A DNA stretch of 64,000 nucleotides from Desulfovibrionales bacterium (GCA_030156255.1 JASGMV010000014.1:1-64000), one strand, 5' to 3'; numbered from the stretch's first letter, positions 1 to 9,099 are shown. Program-made: numbers and translations. Notes: generated by a model not told the origin, from the sequence alone.

Positions 1-8
1 CCAAAAAA

Positions 9-569
9 CTAATGTTCCATCACCCCCGCCACCGCCTCGGCGCCGGCGGCGAGGGCTTGCGCGTTTTTGGGAATCAGGTGGCTGTAGTGGGAGGAAATGA
101 CGCTTTCCAGGCTATCGATGACGGTTTGCAGCGCCATGATTCCGGTGGCCTGGACGTAGGCTCCCAGAGCGACCATGTTGGCCATGCGGGCGTTGCCGAG
201 TTTGTCGGCGATTTCGTTCGCCGGGACCAGCACGGTTTTGACGCGCTCTTTTTCGGTCAATTCCGGGTCCGCAAGGGAGGAGTTGACCACTTGCACTCCG
301 CCGTCCAGGAGCCGTGACTGAAACTTGTCCAGGGAGGGGCGGTTCATGAGGATCAGGCTTTCGGGCCGGCGAATGAGCGGAGAACCTATCTGGTCGTCGG
401 AAAGCACCACGGTGCAGTTGGCCGTGCCGCCGCGCATCTCCGGGCCGTAAACGGGAATATAGGTGACGTTCAACCCCTGTCGCATGCCGGCGTAAGCCAA
501 CAGGTTGCCGATCAACAGCACGCCCTGGCCCCCGAATCCGGCGATGATGACGTCTTGGTACAGGCCCAT
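9..569 (-). CDS. 2-oxoacid:ferredoxin oxidoreductase, gamma subunit
   Basis: Gamma subunit of a cytoplasmic 2-oxoacid:ferredoxin oxidoreductase, which oxidatively decarboxylates a 2-oxoacid to the acyl-CoA and reduces ferredoxin. The N-terminus [18 protein letters not shown] is the hallmark of the gamma domain, and the 186-residue length is normal for a free-standing gamma subunit. The ATG at 569 has AGGAGG seven bases upstream and overlaps the stop of the beta gene in a TGATG, so translational coupling is likely. It is the last gene of a four-gene minus-strand operon (ferredoxin, alpha, beta, gamma). The substrate (2-oxoisovalerate or 2-oxoglutarate) cannot be read from this subunit. Confidence 0.9.
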   Translation of the reverse strand: MGLYQDVIIAGFGGQGVLLIGNLLAYAGMRQGLNVTYIPVYGPEMRGGTANCTVVLSDDQIGSPLIRRPESLILMNRPSLDKFQSRLLDGGVQVVNSSLADPELTEKERVKTVLVPANEIADKLGNARMANMVALGAYVQATGIMALQTVIDSLESVISSHYSHLIPKNAQALAAGAEAVAGVMEH

Positions 570-1330
570 CAACACGCCTCCTCTTGGCTCACGTCCTTAA
601 AAACCCCCAACGGGAAATAGGGGATCAGCTCGCTTGCGATGCGCTCGTTGGCCTCGATGGGCGTCATCTTCCAGTTGGTGGGGCAGGCGGCCAGAATTTC
701 GACGAAACCGAACCCCCTGTCCTCAAGCTGCGCCTGGAAGGCCTTGCGCATGGCCTCCTTGGCCTTTTTGACGTTCTTGACGTTGTTGACCGCCACGCGA
801 GCCGCATAGGCGACGCCGCCGAGTTGGGAGAGGAGTTCGGTCATCCTGATGGGCGACCCTTCGCGCTCCTGGCAGCGTCCGCCTGGGCAGGTGGTGGTCT
901 TCTGTCCGAGCATGGTCGTGGGCGCCATTTGTCCGCCGGTCATGCCGTAGACCGTATTGTTGACGAAGACAGTGGAGACGCGCTCGCCGCGGTTGGCGCA
1001 ATGCATGATCTCGGCCATGCCGATGGAGGCCAAGTCGCCGTCGCCCTGATAGGTGAAGACGAAATTGTCCGGCCGCGCGCGTTTGACGCCGGTGGCCGCG
1101 GCCGGCGCCCGGCCATGCGGCGCCTCCACGCAGTCCACCTTGTAATAGTCGTAGAGAAACACCGAGCAGCCGATAGAGGAAACGGCGATGGCCTGGTCGG
1201 CGAGGCCCATCTCGTCAAGCAGCTCCGCCAGAATGCGGTGGGCGACGCCGTGGTGGCAGCCGGGGCAATAGTGCATGTAGTGGTCCGTCATGGAGGCGGG
1301 ATGCCCAAAAACGAGTTCTTCCTGATACAT
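569..1330 (-). CDS. 2-oxoacid:ferredoxin oxidoreductase, beta subunit (TPP-binding)
   Basis: Thiamine-diphosphate-binding beta subunit, 253 residues. It carries the cysteine motif MHYCPGCHHGVAHR near residue 20, the TPP/Mg segment FTYQGDGDLASIGMAEI, and an asparagine-rich follow-up FVNNTVYGMTGGQMAPTT, all typical of the KorB/VorA/PorB family. Further cysteines (TTTCPGG, ILAACPTNW) match the cluster-binding pattern of the family. It lies three bases after the alpha gene and overlaps the gamma gene by one base. With the VorB-like alpha subunit the most likely substrates are branched-chain 2-oxoacids, but 2-oxoglutarate is possible. Confidence 0.92.
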   Translation of the reverse strand: MYQEELVFGHPASMTDHYMHYCPGCHHGVAHRILAELLDEMGLADQAIAVSSIGCSVFLYDYYKVDCVEAPHGRAPAAATGVKRARPDNFVFTYQGDGDLASIGMAEIMHCANRGERVSTVFVNNTVYGMTGGQMAPTTMLGQKTTTCPGGRCQEREGSPIRMTELLSQLGGVAYAARVAVNNVKNVKKAKEAMRKAFQAQLEDRGFGFVEILAACPTNWKMTPIEANERIASELIPYFPLGVFKDVSQEEAC

Positions 1331-1333
1331 GGC

Positions 1334-2401
1334 TCAACCCCCCAGACTGTTGCGGATAGGATCCTCGAACTCTTCAGGCGAAGGCAGATCGCCGGGATAG
1401 ACGCTGAACTGGTCCGAATCGGCGACGCCGCGGATGCTCAAGCGCACGTCTTCGACCATCTGCCCGAGGTTTTGCTCGATGGTCAAAAACCGTTTGCCCT
1501 GCACGGCCAGGTCGCGGAGGGCCTGGGCGGGAAAAGGAAACAGCGTGACGGGACGCGCCAACCCGACCTTTAAGCCTTCCTTGCGCAACTTGCGAACGGC
1601 GCTCTTGGCGATGCGGCCGATGGAGCCGTAGCCGACCACTACGAGGTCCGCGTCGTCCACCTCGAAAAGCTCGATCAGAATCTCCTGCGCCATCTCCTTG
1701 TACTTCTGTTGGAGATGGCGGTTGTGCGCGGCCAAAACGCCCTCCTCCAAGAGCAGGGACCGCAGGATGCGGTGCTTGCGGCCCTTCGCGCCCGTAAGCC
1801 GCCAGGATGCGCCCTCGTCCGGGTCGGGTTGGGCCGGCTCCCAGGGCGATACGGACTCCTTCATCTGGCCCAGAATGGCGTCGCCCAGGATCATCACAGG
1901 GTTCCGGTACTTGAAGGCCAGGTCAAAGGCCTTGATGGTCAAGTCGTAGGCCTCCTGGCAGGTTCCGGGCGCCAGAACCAGCAGCTTGTAATCGCCGTGC
2001 CCGCCGCCTTTGACCGCCTGGAAATAGTCGCCCTGGCTGGGGCCGATGTCTCCAAGCCCCGGGCCGCCGCGGGCCATGTTCACGATAACGGCCGGCAGTT
2101 CGCTGCCCGCCATGTACGAGATGGCTTCCTGCTTGAGGGAAATTCCGGGGGACGACGAGGACGTCATGGCCCGAACGCCTGCGGCCGTTGCGCCGAGCAG
2201 CATGCTAGCCGCCGCGAGTTCGCTTTCGGCCTGGACGAACTGGCCGCCCCGGTCGACCAACTCCTTGGACAAGTATTCGGGAATCTCGTTCTGCGGCGTG
2301 ATGGGATAGCCGAAGTAGCACTTCAGGCCTGCATTGAGCGCTCCCAAGGCGATCGCCTCGTTGCCCTTGATAAAAATTCTTGCGGGCGAACTATCCGGCA
2401 T
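1334..2401 (-). CDS. vorB: 2-oxoacid:ferredoxin oxidoreductase, alpha subunit (VorB type)
   Basis: Alpha subunit of 355 residues. The N-terminus KGNEAIALGALNAG, the segment YFGYPITPQNEIPEY, and SSSSPGISLKQEAISYMAG followed by GGPGLGDIGPSQGDYFQA are typical of VorB-type alpha subunits of archaea and sulfate reducers. A longer open frame runs to 2566, but its first 55 residues are basic low-complexity sequence lying over the ferredoxin gene. The ATG at 2401 gives the right N-terminus and overlaps the end of the ferredoxin gene by 11 bases. The VorB name comes from the recalled family pattern; substrate preference is inferred. Confidence 0.9.
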   Translation of the reverse strand: MPDSSPARIFIKGNEAIALGALNAGLKCYFGYPITPQNEIPEYLSKELVDRGGQFVQAESELAAASMLLGATAAGVRAMTSSSSPGISLKQEAISYMAGSELPAVIVNMARGGPGLGDIGPSQGDYFQAVKGGGHGDYKLLVLAPGTCQEAYDLTIKAFDLAFKYRNPVMILGDAILGQMKESVSPWEPAQPDPDEGASWRLTGAKGRKHRILRSLLLEEGVLAAHNRHLQQKYKEMAQEILIELFEVDDADLVVVGYGSIGRIAKSAVRKLRKEGLKVGLARPVTLFPFPAQALRDLAVQGKRFLTIEQNLGQMVEDVRLSIRGVADSDQFSVYPGDLPSPEEFEDPIRNSLGG

Positions 2402-2642
2402 GGCCCGTCTCCTCTTCTTTGACGTTCTTCGGAGTCCTGTACACATGAATGGCCACATCCGGACAGACCAAGGCGCAGAAGGCGCAGCCGATGCACTCTT
2501 CCTTTTTTTCGGCCGCCGCCTCGACGACCTTGTAACCGTGCTGGTTGATGCGCTCGGATTGCGCAATAACGCCCTTGGGGCAGGCCTGCGCGCACAGCAG
2601 GCACCCCTTGCAGCGTTCCTCCAGGACCTCGATGCGGGACAT
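2391..2642 (-). CDS. 2x[4Fe-4S] ferredoxin, delta subunit of the oxidoreductase
   Basis: An 83-residue bacterial-type ferredoxin with two full cluster motifs: CKGCLLCAQACPKG near the N-terminus and CIGCAFCALVCPDV in the second half. It is the first gene of the operon and the likely delta subunit that passes electrons from the catalytic subunits to free ferredoxin. An open frame continues to 2687, but the ATG at 2642 has AAGGAG eight bases upstream and starts directly at MSRIEVLEERC, so this start was chosen. Confidence 0.93.
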   Translation of the reverse strand: MSRIEVLEERCKGCLLCAQACPKGVIAQSERINQHGYKVVEAAAEKKEECIGCAFCALVCPDVAIHVYRTPKNVKEEETGHAG

Positions 2643-2709
2643 GCCGTTCTCCTTGGGACTTGGCGCCGAAGCGCCGGGGTTCATCAACAGCGGGCGGCTA
2701 TGCGCCCGG

Positions 2710-3801
2710 CTACAAAATCAGCATGGCGTCGCCATAGGAAAAAAAACGAAATCCCCGTTGCAGCGCCTTCCGGTACGAGGCGAGTACCCGCTCCCTGCCG
2801 GCCAAAGCCGAAATCATAATAAGAAGCGAAGACTCGGGCAAATGGAAATTGGTCAACAAATGGTCCACAACCAAAAATCTGTAGCCCGGACGGATATATA
2901 TGTTCACCGGCCCCGAAAACGGGGCGAGTTCCCCAAGCTGGCGGCTTACGCCCTCAAGGGTCCTGACGCTGGTGGTGCCCACGGCCAGGACCGGCCGGCC
3001 TTCGGACTTGGCCCGGACGATCGTTCGAGCGGCGTCCTCGGAAATTTCCACATGCTCCTCGTGCATGGCGTGGTCGCGAATGTCCTCGCAGCGCACCGGA
3101 CTAAAGGTTCCATAGCCCACATACAGCGTCACTTCGGCCCATTCGAATCCACGGCGGAGCAATTCGGCGCGCAGTTCTTCGGTGAAATGCAGCCCGGCCG
3201 TCGGAGCGGCCACGGCGCCGGTCTTGTCCTCTCGCGCATACACCGTCTGGTAGCGCTCCCGGTCTTCCTCCTGGTCTTCCCGGCGGATGTACGGAGGCAA
3301 CGGCGTGTGTCCGTTCTCCTCGAACAACCGGACCAGGCTCCCCGGCCACGACAGCTCCACCCGGGTTCGGCCAAAGGGGCCAAGCTGAAGAACCTGCGCC
3401 TCAAGCCCGCCGGAGAACCCCAGAATCTCTCCCTGCTTGGGCCGTTTGGAGGACTTGAGCAGGCATTCCGTAACCACGGAAAACCCGGCGCCGGCGGCCT
3501 TCGCTTTTTCCTGGACCAGAGGCGCCGGCTCCAGGAGCAAGAGCTCCACTTTTCCGCCCGTGCGCCTGGCGCCGAGGAGCCTGGCCGGCAGCACTCGCGT
3601 ATTGTTGGCCACGATGAGGGCGCCCTCCGGCAAAAGGTCCGGCAGGTCGTTGAAGACGCATTCACGGGTCGCGCTTAAGGCGCGGTCAAGCACCATCAAC
3701 CGGGAGTTCTCTCGGGCCTCGGCGGGATGCTGCGCAATGCGCTCAGGCGGAAGGTCGTAACGGTAGCTTTCCAACCGAAAATCTTCTGGTGTTGGCTGCA
3801 T
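2710..3801 (-). CDS. queA: S-adenosylmethionine:tRNA ribosyltransferase-isomerase
   Basis: QueA transfers and isomerises the ribosyl group of SAM onto preQ1-modified tRNA to make epoxyqueuosine. The protein starts LESYRYDLPPERIAQHPA and contains LPARLLGARRTGGKVELLLL, AREDKTGAVAAPTAGLHFTEEL, GTFSPVR, and a C-terminal TNFHLPESSLLIMISALAGR, all signature QueA segments. At 363 residues it is slightly longer than the usual 340-355. The frame runs to 3888, but the ATG at 3801 gives the conserved start. It lies about 67 bases upstream of the ferredoxin operon on the same strand and is probably transcribed separately or as a leader gene. Confidence 0.96.
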   Translation of the reverse strand: MQPTPEDFRLESYRYDLPPERIAQHPAEARENSRLMVLDRALSATRECVFNDLPDLLPEGALIVANNTRVLPARLLGARRTGGKVELLLLEPAPLVQEKAKAAGAGFSVVTECLLKSSKRPKQGEILGFSGGLEAQVLQLGPFGRTRVELSWPGSLVRLFEENGHTPLPPYIRREDQEEDRERYQTVYAREDKTGAVAAPTAGLHFTEELRAELLRRGFEWAEVTLYVGYGTFSPVRCEDIRDHAMHEEHVEISEDAARTIVRAKSEGRPVLAVGTTSVRTLEGVSRQLGELAPFSGPVNIYIRPGYRFLVVDHLLTNFHLPESSLLIMISALAGRERVLASYRKALQRGFRFFSYGDAMLIL

Positions 3802-3900
3802 AATCGATTCGGTTCCCAAAAGCGGAATCCGGCGGTGTCCGGTAGAAAAAGCATACGCCAAAGGCTCACGCCAAGCAAACCCCCTCATCCCGCGTCAGCC

Positions 3901-3929
3901 TTGATTCGTGACGAAATCATAGGTATAAA
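3901..3929 (+). promoter_or_regulatory. Sigma70-like promoter immediately before the 3935 gene
   Basis: TTGATT at 3901-3906, a 17-base spacer, and TATAAA at 3924-3929. The predicted transcription start (about 7 bases after the -10) falls on the ATG at 3935, which leaves no room for a ribosome binding site. Confidence 0.6.
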
Positions 3930-3934
3930 ACGAC

Positions 3935-4687
3935 ATGGAGTGGCTTTCCTTACTGGAAATCGCCGAGCAGGTCGGAGTCAGCGAAGAGGCCGCCCGCCGC
4001 TACGCCAGTGTTTTTAAAGATTTTCTACCCTGCAAAGATGCAAACGGCTCACCGGTGTATCCCCGGCAATCTGTGGAAATCTTCCGGCGCATCGTCGAGG
4101 CGGATAAGGAGAGCGGCGAAGACTTGGCCGAGCTTGTGGAAAATTCAAGATCCCTTGCGAAAAAACCGTTTCTCGCCGTCATGGAGCCCGACCGCCTCGA
4201 CGCTGAAAACGATTCCATGGACCTGTCCGAGACCCTAGGCCAGCTTATGGAAAGCGTTTCCAGATGTCTGATCGTCATCGCCGACCAGCGGGCCATTATC
4301 CAGGAACAGCGGGAAGATATCCACAAACTGAAGAACGGATTCGTTCTGCTGGCCCGGAGGCATAAAAAGCTGGCGCTCTCCACAGGCCGCAAGGAAGCGT
4401 ATTCGGTCGAATACATCGACCGCGTTGTCCGAGATTCCCTGGCCGGCCACGAGGCCCTGGCGCAAGAGCTTCTCGACAGGGACCAGGAATTCGAAGCCAG
4501 ATGCTCGCAACTCGAAAAAAGCCAGTCCGACGTCCTGGAAGAGGCGCAGCGGCTGGAAACCGGACAACAGGAGCTGCACTCCAAGCTCAACGTCCTGGAA
4601 GCCGAACTCGTCAGGCTTCGCAAGGACCGCCGCGAGATGGAAAAATATCTGACCGACAAGATCAGAAGACTCAAACAAACCGCCTGA
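3935..4687 (+). CDS. MerR-like helix-turn-helix/coiled-coil protein of unknown role
   Basis: 250 residues, function unknown. The first 70 residues resemble a MerR-type winged helix: LLEIAEQVGVSEEAARRYA is a plausible helix-turn-helix, followed by SPVYPRQSVEIFRRI, the usual wing and second-helix segment. From about residue 90 the protein is charged and probably forms a long coiled coil (RAIIQEQREDIHKLKNGF and the C-terminal segment from about residue 165). This DNA-binding head plus coiled-coil tail recalls chromosome- or plasmid-partition accessory proteins. The HTH sits at the very N-terminus, so the ATG at 3935 must be close to the real start, although no Shine-Dalgarno sequence precedes it. 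The gene is divergent from queA. Confidence 0.75.
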   Translation: MEWLSLLEIAEQVGVSEEAARRYASVFKDFLPCKDANGSPVYPRQSVEIFRRIVEADKESGEDLAELVENSRSLAKKPFLAVMEPDRLDAENDSMDLSETLGQLMESVSRCLIVIADQRAIIQEQREDIHKLKNGFVLLARRHKKLALSTGRKEAYSVEYIDRVVRDSLAGHEALAQELLDRDQEFEARCSQLEKSQSDVLEEAQRLETGQQELHSKLNVLEAELVRLRKDRREMEKYLTDKIRRLKQTA

Positions 4688-4698
4688 CGCCCGTCAGG

Positions 4699-4727
4699 TT
4701 GCAGTTTCGAGACCCGCGTTGTAAAAT
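4699..4727 (+). promoter_or_regulatory. Possible sigma70 promoter for the lipoprotein gene
   Basis: TTGCAG at 4699-4704, a 17-base spacer and TAAAAT at 4722-4727 (five of six consensus bases). It lies in the 93-base gap before the GTG at 4781. A weak inverted repeat GCGTTG...CAACGC (4716-4740) overlaps it and could instead belong to termination of the upstream gene. Confidence 0.4.
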
Positions 4728-4780
4728 TTTCGTTCAACGCAGGCGTTACTTGATTCAGCAAGCATCCACGGAGGTTGAAC

Positions 4781-5296
4781 GTGAAAAAAAATTTCCGGAC
4801 ATTTTGCCTGGCTTTGGCCGTCGTCTGCCTGACGTGCTCCTGCTCCGCTTTGCAGGGATCAAAAGGATCGACCACTTCGACCCCTCACGCCAGTTCGTCC
4901 GTGGCCCAGCAAGATCCCACGTACACCATCCCGGATTTTCCGTATCTGCCCATTCCCAGAGAGCTGGAGTACGATCCGCATGATAGCCTGGTCTTCGAGA
5001 CTACGAACTTCAAGACCGGCATCCTGATTCTCTCGGGCCGTGTCGACGCCGCCTCGCTCATCGAATTTTTCATCAACAATCTGTCCGCCAACGGCTGGTC
5101 GAAAAAGGGCTCCATCAAGACCAAGAAGTCCATCATCTTCTTTGAAAAGCCCAACAGGAGCTGCACCATTCAGATCGACGACCAGACCTTGACCACGGCC
5201 GTGCAGATCGTGATCATCGAAATCAAGAAAGACCAGTTGGCCAGCCAGAGCGCGCCCGTGGAGCAGGATCTCGGCGCCCAGGAAAAGGGTCTGTAG
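4781..5296 (+). CDS. Putative lipoprotein, exported, unknown function
   Basis: 171 residues. It starts with a basic tip and a hydrophobic stretch (MKKNFRTFCLALAVVCLTCSC), which looks like a lipoprotein signal, although the residues before either candidate cysteine fit the lipobox only loosely. The mature part is a small soluble domain with FETTNFKTGILILSGRVD and FFEKPNRSCTIQI, similar in style to DUF4810/LptE-like small envelope proteins, but no family can be named with confidence. The GTG at 4781 is preferred because GGAGG lies six bases upstream; a TTG at 4775 is also in frame. It sits seven bases before coaBC, so co-transcription is likely. Confidence 0.78.
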   Translation: MKKNFRTFCLALAVVCLTCSCSALQGSKGSTTSTPHASSSVAQQDPTYTIPDFPYLPIPRELEYDPHDSLVFETTNFKTGILILSGRVDAASLIEFFINNLSANGWSKKGSIKTKKSIIFFEKPNRSCTIQIDDQTLTTAVQIVIIEIKKDQLASQSAPVEQDLGAQEKGL

Positions 5297-5303
5297 CATC
5301 GCC

Positions 5304-6512
5304 ATGGACCATCTTCACTTTCCTTGCTTCCTGGGGAAAAGGGTTCACCTGGGGATAACCGGCTCCATCGCGGCCTTTCGCGCTCTGGAGCTTTTGCGCC
5401 TGCTGGTCGGACTCGACATCCAGGTCTCCGCTGCGCTGACCGAGGCCGCGCAGCAGTTCATCAGGCCCTTGAGCTTCGAGGCTCTGGGAGCCTCCCCGGT
5501 GCAACGGGGCATGTTCCAGGGAGAGGATCCGTTCCAGCATCTGGAGCCGAGCCACGTCTCCGATTGCATGGCCATCGCCCCGGCCACGGCGGACGTCATC
5601 TCTCGACTGGCCCACGGCATGGCGTCGGATTTGCTCTCCTGCCAAGCCCTGGCCTTTCGCGGTCCCCTGGTCGTGGCGCCGGCCATGAATCCGGCCATGT
5701 GGGCCGCCCCCGCCACCAAGGAAAATTGGAAAAAACTGCTGGATCGGGGCGTTATCGGCGTTGCGCCCGAATCCGGCCAGGCGGCCTGCGGGGACACGGG
5801 GCAGGGCCGTTTGGCCAAGCTGGAAGCCATTCTGGCCGAAATTCTCAAGGCCCTGGCGCCCAAGGACCTGGACGGGAAAAAAATCTTGATCACCTTCGGG
5901 CCGACCCGGGAGTGGTTCGACTCGGTTCGTTACTGGACCAACCCGTCCACCGGCCGCATGGGGGCCTGCCTGGCCGCGGCGGCGTGGATGCGCGGGGCGC
6001 GCGTCACGGCGGTCTGCGGGCCGAACGCCTTCTGGCTTCCCGAATCCGTGGAGCGCATCGAAGTGGAAAGCGCAAGCCAAATGCACCAGGCTTGCCAGGA
6101 ACTCTGGCCCGACATGGACATGGGTTGCCTGTGCGCCGCCGTGGCGGACTACCGGCCGAAACCCTGCGCCGACGCCAAGTTCAAGAAACGCAACGCTCCG
6201 GATGGGTTCGAACTCAAGTTCACACCCAATCCCGACATTTTGAAGTCTCTGGGGAAAAACAAGAAGCCGGACCAGATGCTTGTGGGTTTCGCCGCGGAGG
6301 CTGTGGATTTGCTGGACAACGCCGCGGCCAAGCTCGAATCCAAAAATCTGGACATGATCGTCGCCAACCAGGTGGGCCGCTCCGATTCCGGTTTCGCCTC
6401 CGCCACCAACGCCATCACCCTCTTGGACAGGGCCGGCCGCCGGGAGACGTGGCCCGTGCTTCCGAAGACCGAGGCCGCCTGGAAAATATGGGACGCCTTG
6501 CTGCAGCTCTAG
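5304..6512 (+). CDS. coaBC: Bifunctional phosphopantothenoylcysteine synthetase/decarboxylase
   Basis: Coenzyme A biosynthesis: the CoaB part joins 4'-phosphopantothenate to cysteine and the CoaC part decarboxylates the product. The N-terminal FMN-dependent CoaC domain has GITGSIAAFRALELLRLL, HVSDCMAIAPATADVISRLA and VVAPAMNPAMW. The C-terminal CoaB domain has ITFGPTREWFDSVRYWTNPS, STGRMGACLA, CAAVADYRP and KNLDMIVANQV. The length of 402 residues is typical. The last 25 bases overlap the next gene in another frame, suggesting coupled translation. Confidence 0.97.
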   Translation: MDHLHFPCFLGKRVHLGITGSIAAFRALELLRLLVGLDIQVSAALTEAAQQFIRPLSFEALGASPVQRGMFQGEDPFQHLEPSHVSDCMAIAPATADVISRLAHGMASDLLSCQALAFRGPLVVAPAMNPAMWAAPATKENWKKLLDRGVIGVAPESGQAACGDTGQGRLAKLEAILAEILKALAPKDLDGKKILITFGPTREWFDSVRYWTNPSTGRMGACLAAAAWMRGARVTAVCGPNAFWLPESVERIEVESASQMHQACQELWPDMDMGCLCAAVADYRPKPCADAKFKKRNAPDGFELKFTPNPDILKSLGKNKKPDQMLVGFAAEAVDLLDNAAAKLESKNLDMIVANQVGRSDSGFASATNAITLLDRAGRRETWPVLPKTEAAWKIWDALLQL

Positions 6513-7198
6513 ACATATCCGAGCGGCTCAGGCCCTGGGCTGCGGCCGGGGTGAGCCACCTGCTCCTGGGCGAGCGCGCTCAACAGTTGCGCTCAGCCAA
6601 GGCCAAAACGTCGTCGCGCCTTCAAGCCGCTGCGCCGCGGCCGGCCGTTCAGGCGGCCCCTGCGGCCAAACCCTTGGGGAAACCGGCGGCCCCCCGGCCT
6701 GTTTTCCCGACGGAGACCGCAACGCGCAACGCTTCCTCCGCGTCGAACGGGCTTCCGGAAAACTGGGAAAACATCATGAAGACAGTCCGCCCCGGGGTGA
6801 AGATTCTGTTCACCTACTTCGAACTGGGCCAGGACATGGGCGGAGAGCCGGACCCCGTGCGGCGCGAACTGCTCACAACGATCATCTATCTCTTGCGGCA
6901 ACCCAAAGGCGTCATCGGATTTTTGCCTCATACCGAACTCGTCGAGGGAACGCTTGCTCCAAAAGCGGACTACTTCCGCCAGGCGGCGGCTCGGCTCGGC
7001 GTCAAGGCGGCCGCGGTGTTCGGGGAGCGCTCTTTGCAAACCCTGATCCCCGGCGCCGACAAGACCCGCTTGATCCACTCCAGCAACTCCATGCATTTCA
7101 TCTCCATGCCCTCCACCGAAGAACTGAGGCAAAAGCCGTTCGAGCAATTGCTTCAGGATATCGAACCGCTACGCGCCTTCCTATTCGGGCTTGATTAA
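6488..7198 (+). CDS. Unknown protein overlapping coaBC; possibly related to uracil-DNA glycosylase family 4
   Basis: 236 residues from an ATG inside the end of coaBC. After a short N-terminal helix (ISERLRPWAAAGVSHLLLG) comes an Ala/Pro-rich linker (about residues 37-80), then a globular domain with KILFTYFELGQDMGG, TTIIYLLRQPKGVIGFLPH, LGVKAAAVFGERSLQTLIP and LIHSSNSMHFISMPSTEELR. The order of a beta-strand, a helix, a VFGERSLQTL strand-loop and a late HFISMPS segment resembles the C-terminal half of family 4/5 uracil-DNA glycosylases, but the Fe-S cysteines and the GEAPG motif are missing, so catalytic activity is doubtful. Its reading frame is open far upstream across coaBC; only the part after 6488 has protein-like character. 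Confidence 0.7.
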   Translation: MGRLAAALDISERLRPWAAAGVSHLLLGERAQQLRSAKAKTSSRLQAAAPRPAVQAAPAAKPLGKPAAPRPVFPTETATRNASSASNGLPENWENIMKTVRPGVKILFTYFELGQDMGGEPDPVRRELLTTIIYLLRQPKGVIGFLPHTELVEGTLAPKADYFRQAAARLGVKAAAVFGERSLQTLIPGADKTRLIHSSNSMHFISMPSTEELRQKPFEQLLQDIEPLRAFLFGLD

Positions 7199-7325
7199 TC
7201 CCGGCCCCGGCTCTACATTTACGCGATCTTTCCAGGCTGCTGAGAAACGCACAAGCGGCGCCGCGGCCAAGCCGAAACCCTCGCGTAGGCGGCTGCGGGT
7301 CGGCCTTGGCTTTTTCCTGCGCCGT

Positions 7326-7380
7326 GCATTTGAGCATTTTTGAACAGCCTGGCGAAAGACGTTTTTAACATTCAGTTACC
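7326..7380 (+). repeat. Dispersed intergenic repeat, copy A
   Basis: This stretch in the 224-base gap before ilvD shares ATTTTTGAACAGCCTG, then GACGTTTTTAACA and AGTTACC, with copies B (33488-33550) and C (39061-39120). A GC-rich arm upstream (about 7230-7320) is less conserved. It is too short and without coding potential, so it behaves like a REP-type element. Confidence 0.6.
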
Positions 7381-7422
7381 GCCAAGGGCTCTCGCGCTTT
7401 TGGACGCATCAAGGAGTTAGCT

Positions 7423-9090
7423 ATGCGCAGCCACAAAATGACCAAAGGACTGGAGCGCGCGCCGCACCGCTCTCTGCTTCACGCCCTGGGCTTGACCCGC
7501 AAAGAAATACAGCGCCCCATCATTGGCGTGGCGCACGCGACCAGCGAAGTGGTTCCGGGCCACAGCCATCTGGGCGACCTCACCCGAGCCGTCGAGGACG
7601 GCGTTCGCGTCGCCGGCGGAACGCCCATGGCCTTCCCTGTCATCGGCGTTTGCGACGGGATCGCCATGCACCACGAAGGCATGTACTATTCCCTGCCCAG
7701 CCGCGAACTCATCGCCGACTCCATCGAAATCATGGCCATGGCGCATCCTTTCGACGCATTGGTCCTGATTCCCAACTGCGACAAGATCGTCCCCGGCATG
7801 CTCATGGCCGCCATGCGGCTCAATATTCCCACCGTCCTGGTCAGCGGCGGCCCCATGATGGGCGGCGACCTCAAAGGACAGTCCGTCGATCTGATCACCG
7901 TGTTCGAGGCCGTGGGCCGCAAAAGCCGCGGCGACATGAGCGACGAGGAGCTGGAGGCTCTGGAAATGTCGGCCTGTCCGGGCTGCGGGTCCTGCTCCGG
8001 CATGTTCACGGCCAACTCCATGAACTGTCTGTCCGAGACCATCGGCCTCGCCCTGCCGGGCAACGGCTCGGCCCCGGCCGTCTCGGCCGAGCGGATCAGG
8101 CTGGCCAAAGCCTCCGGTTTCGCCGTGATGGACTTGCTGGAAAAAGACGTCAAACCGCGGGACATCGTGACGGAAAAAAGCCTGGAAAACGGCGTGACCA
8201 TGGACATGGCCCTTGGTTGCTCCACCAACACCGTCCTGCACCTGCCGGCCATCTTCCGTGAAGCCGGCATCAACCTCTCCCTGGACATTTTCGACCGTAT
8301 CAGCCGCATGACGCCCAACCTGTGCAAGCTTTCGCCCGCGGGCAAGCACCACCTGGAGGACCTCCACGCGGCCGGCGGCATCGCGGCGGTCATGTCCAAG
8401 CTCAACGAGAAGGGCCTGGTCCATCTGGACGCCATGACCGTCACCGGCAAGACCTGGGGCGAGAACCTTAAGGATCTCAAGGCCCGGGTGACCAATCCGG
8501 AGGTCATCCGGCCCCTGGACAACCCCTACAGCCAGGAAGGCGGCATCGCCATACTCCGCGGAAACCTGGCGCCGGACGGAGCCGTGGTCAAGCAATCGGC
8601 CGTGGCCCCGGAGATGATGCAACGGAAAACCACGGCCCGCGTCTTCGACAGCGAACAGGAAGCCGCAGAAGCCATTCTCGGCGGCAAAATCGTTGCGGGC
8701 GACGCCGTGGTCATTCGCTTTGAAGGCCCCAAAGGCGGCCCCGGCATGCGTGAAATGCTCACGCCTACCTCGGCCATCTCCGGCATGGGCCTGGGCGCCG
8801 ACGTAGCGCTGATCACCGACGGCCGGTTCAGCGGCGGCTCCCGCGGAGCCTCCATCGGCCACGTTTCGCCCGAAGCCGCCTCCGGCGGCCCCATCGGCCT
8901 GGTTCGCGACGGGGACGTCATCGAAATCGACATCCCGAACCGGAAGCTCGAACTTCTGGTGGACGAGAAGGAGCTTGAGCAGCGGCGGCAGTCGTTCAAA
9001 GTTCCGCCCAGGGAAATCAAATCCGGGTTCCTGCGCCGCTACCGCGCGCACGTCACCTCGGCCAGCAGCGGAGCCGTGCTGGAAGACTGA
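7423..9090 (+). CDS. ilvD: Dihydroxy-acid dehydratase
   Basis: Converts 2,3-dihydroxy-3-methylbutanoate and its homologue into the 2-oxoacid precursors of valine, leucine and isoleucine, using an Fe-S cluster. Key segments are visible: [102 protein letters not shown]. The cysteines in CDG, NCDK and PGCGSC are the expected cluster ligands. The 555-residue length is normal. The ATG at 7423 follows AAGGAG closely. It is transcribed alone or with the cytochrome gene behind a hairpin at 9100-9134. Confidence 0.98.
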   Translation: MRSHKMTKGLERAPHRSLLHALGLTRKEIQRPIIGVAHATSEVVPGHSHLGDLTRAVEDGVRVAGGTPMAFPVIGVCDGIAMHHEGMYYSLPSRELIADSIEIMAMAHPFDALVLIPNCDKIVPGMLMAAMRLNIPTVLVSGGPMMGGDLKGQSVDLITVFEAVGRKSRGDMSDEELEALEMSACPGCGSCSGMFTANSMNCLSETIGLALPGNGSAPAVSAERIRLAKASGFAVMDLLEKDVKPRDIVTEKSLENGVTMDMALGCSTNTVLHLPAIFREAGINLSLDIFDRISRMTPNLCKLSPAGKHHLEDLHAAGGIAAVMSKLNEKGLVHLDAMTVTGKTWGENLKDLKARVTNPEVIRPLDNPYSQEGGIAILRGNLAPDGAVVKQSAVAPEMMQRKTTARVFDSEQEAAEAILGGKIVAGDAVVIRFEGPKGGPGMREMLTPTSAISGMGLGADVALITDGRFSGGSRGASIGHVSPEAASGGPIGLVRDGDVIEIDIPNRKLELLVDEKELEQRRQSFKVPPREIKSGFLRRYRAHVTSASSGAVLED

Positions 9091-9099
9091 AACTGAGAC

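Noticed and set aside
584-1573. 329-residue plus-strand frame
   Set aside because: Antisense to the oxoacid:ferredoxin oxidoreductase beta subunit, with no family signature.
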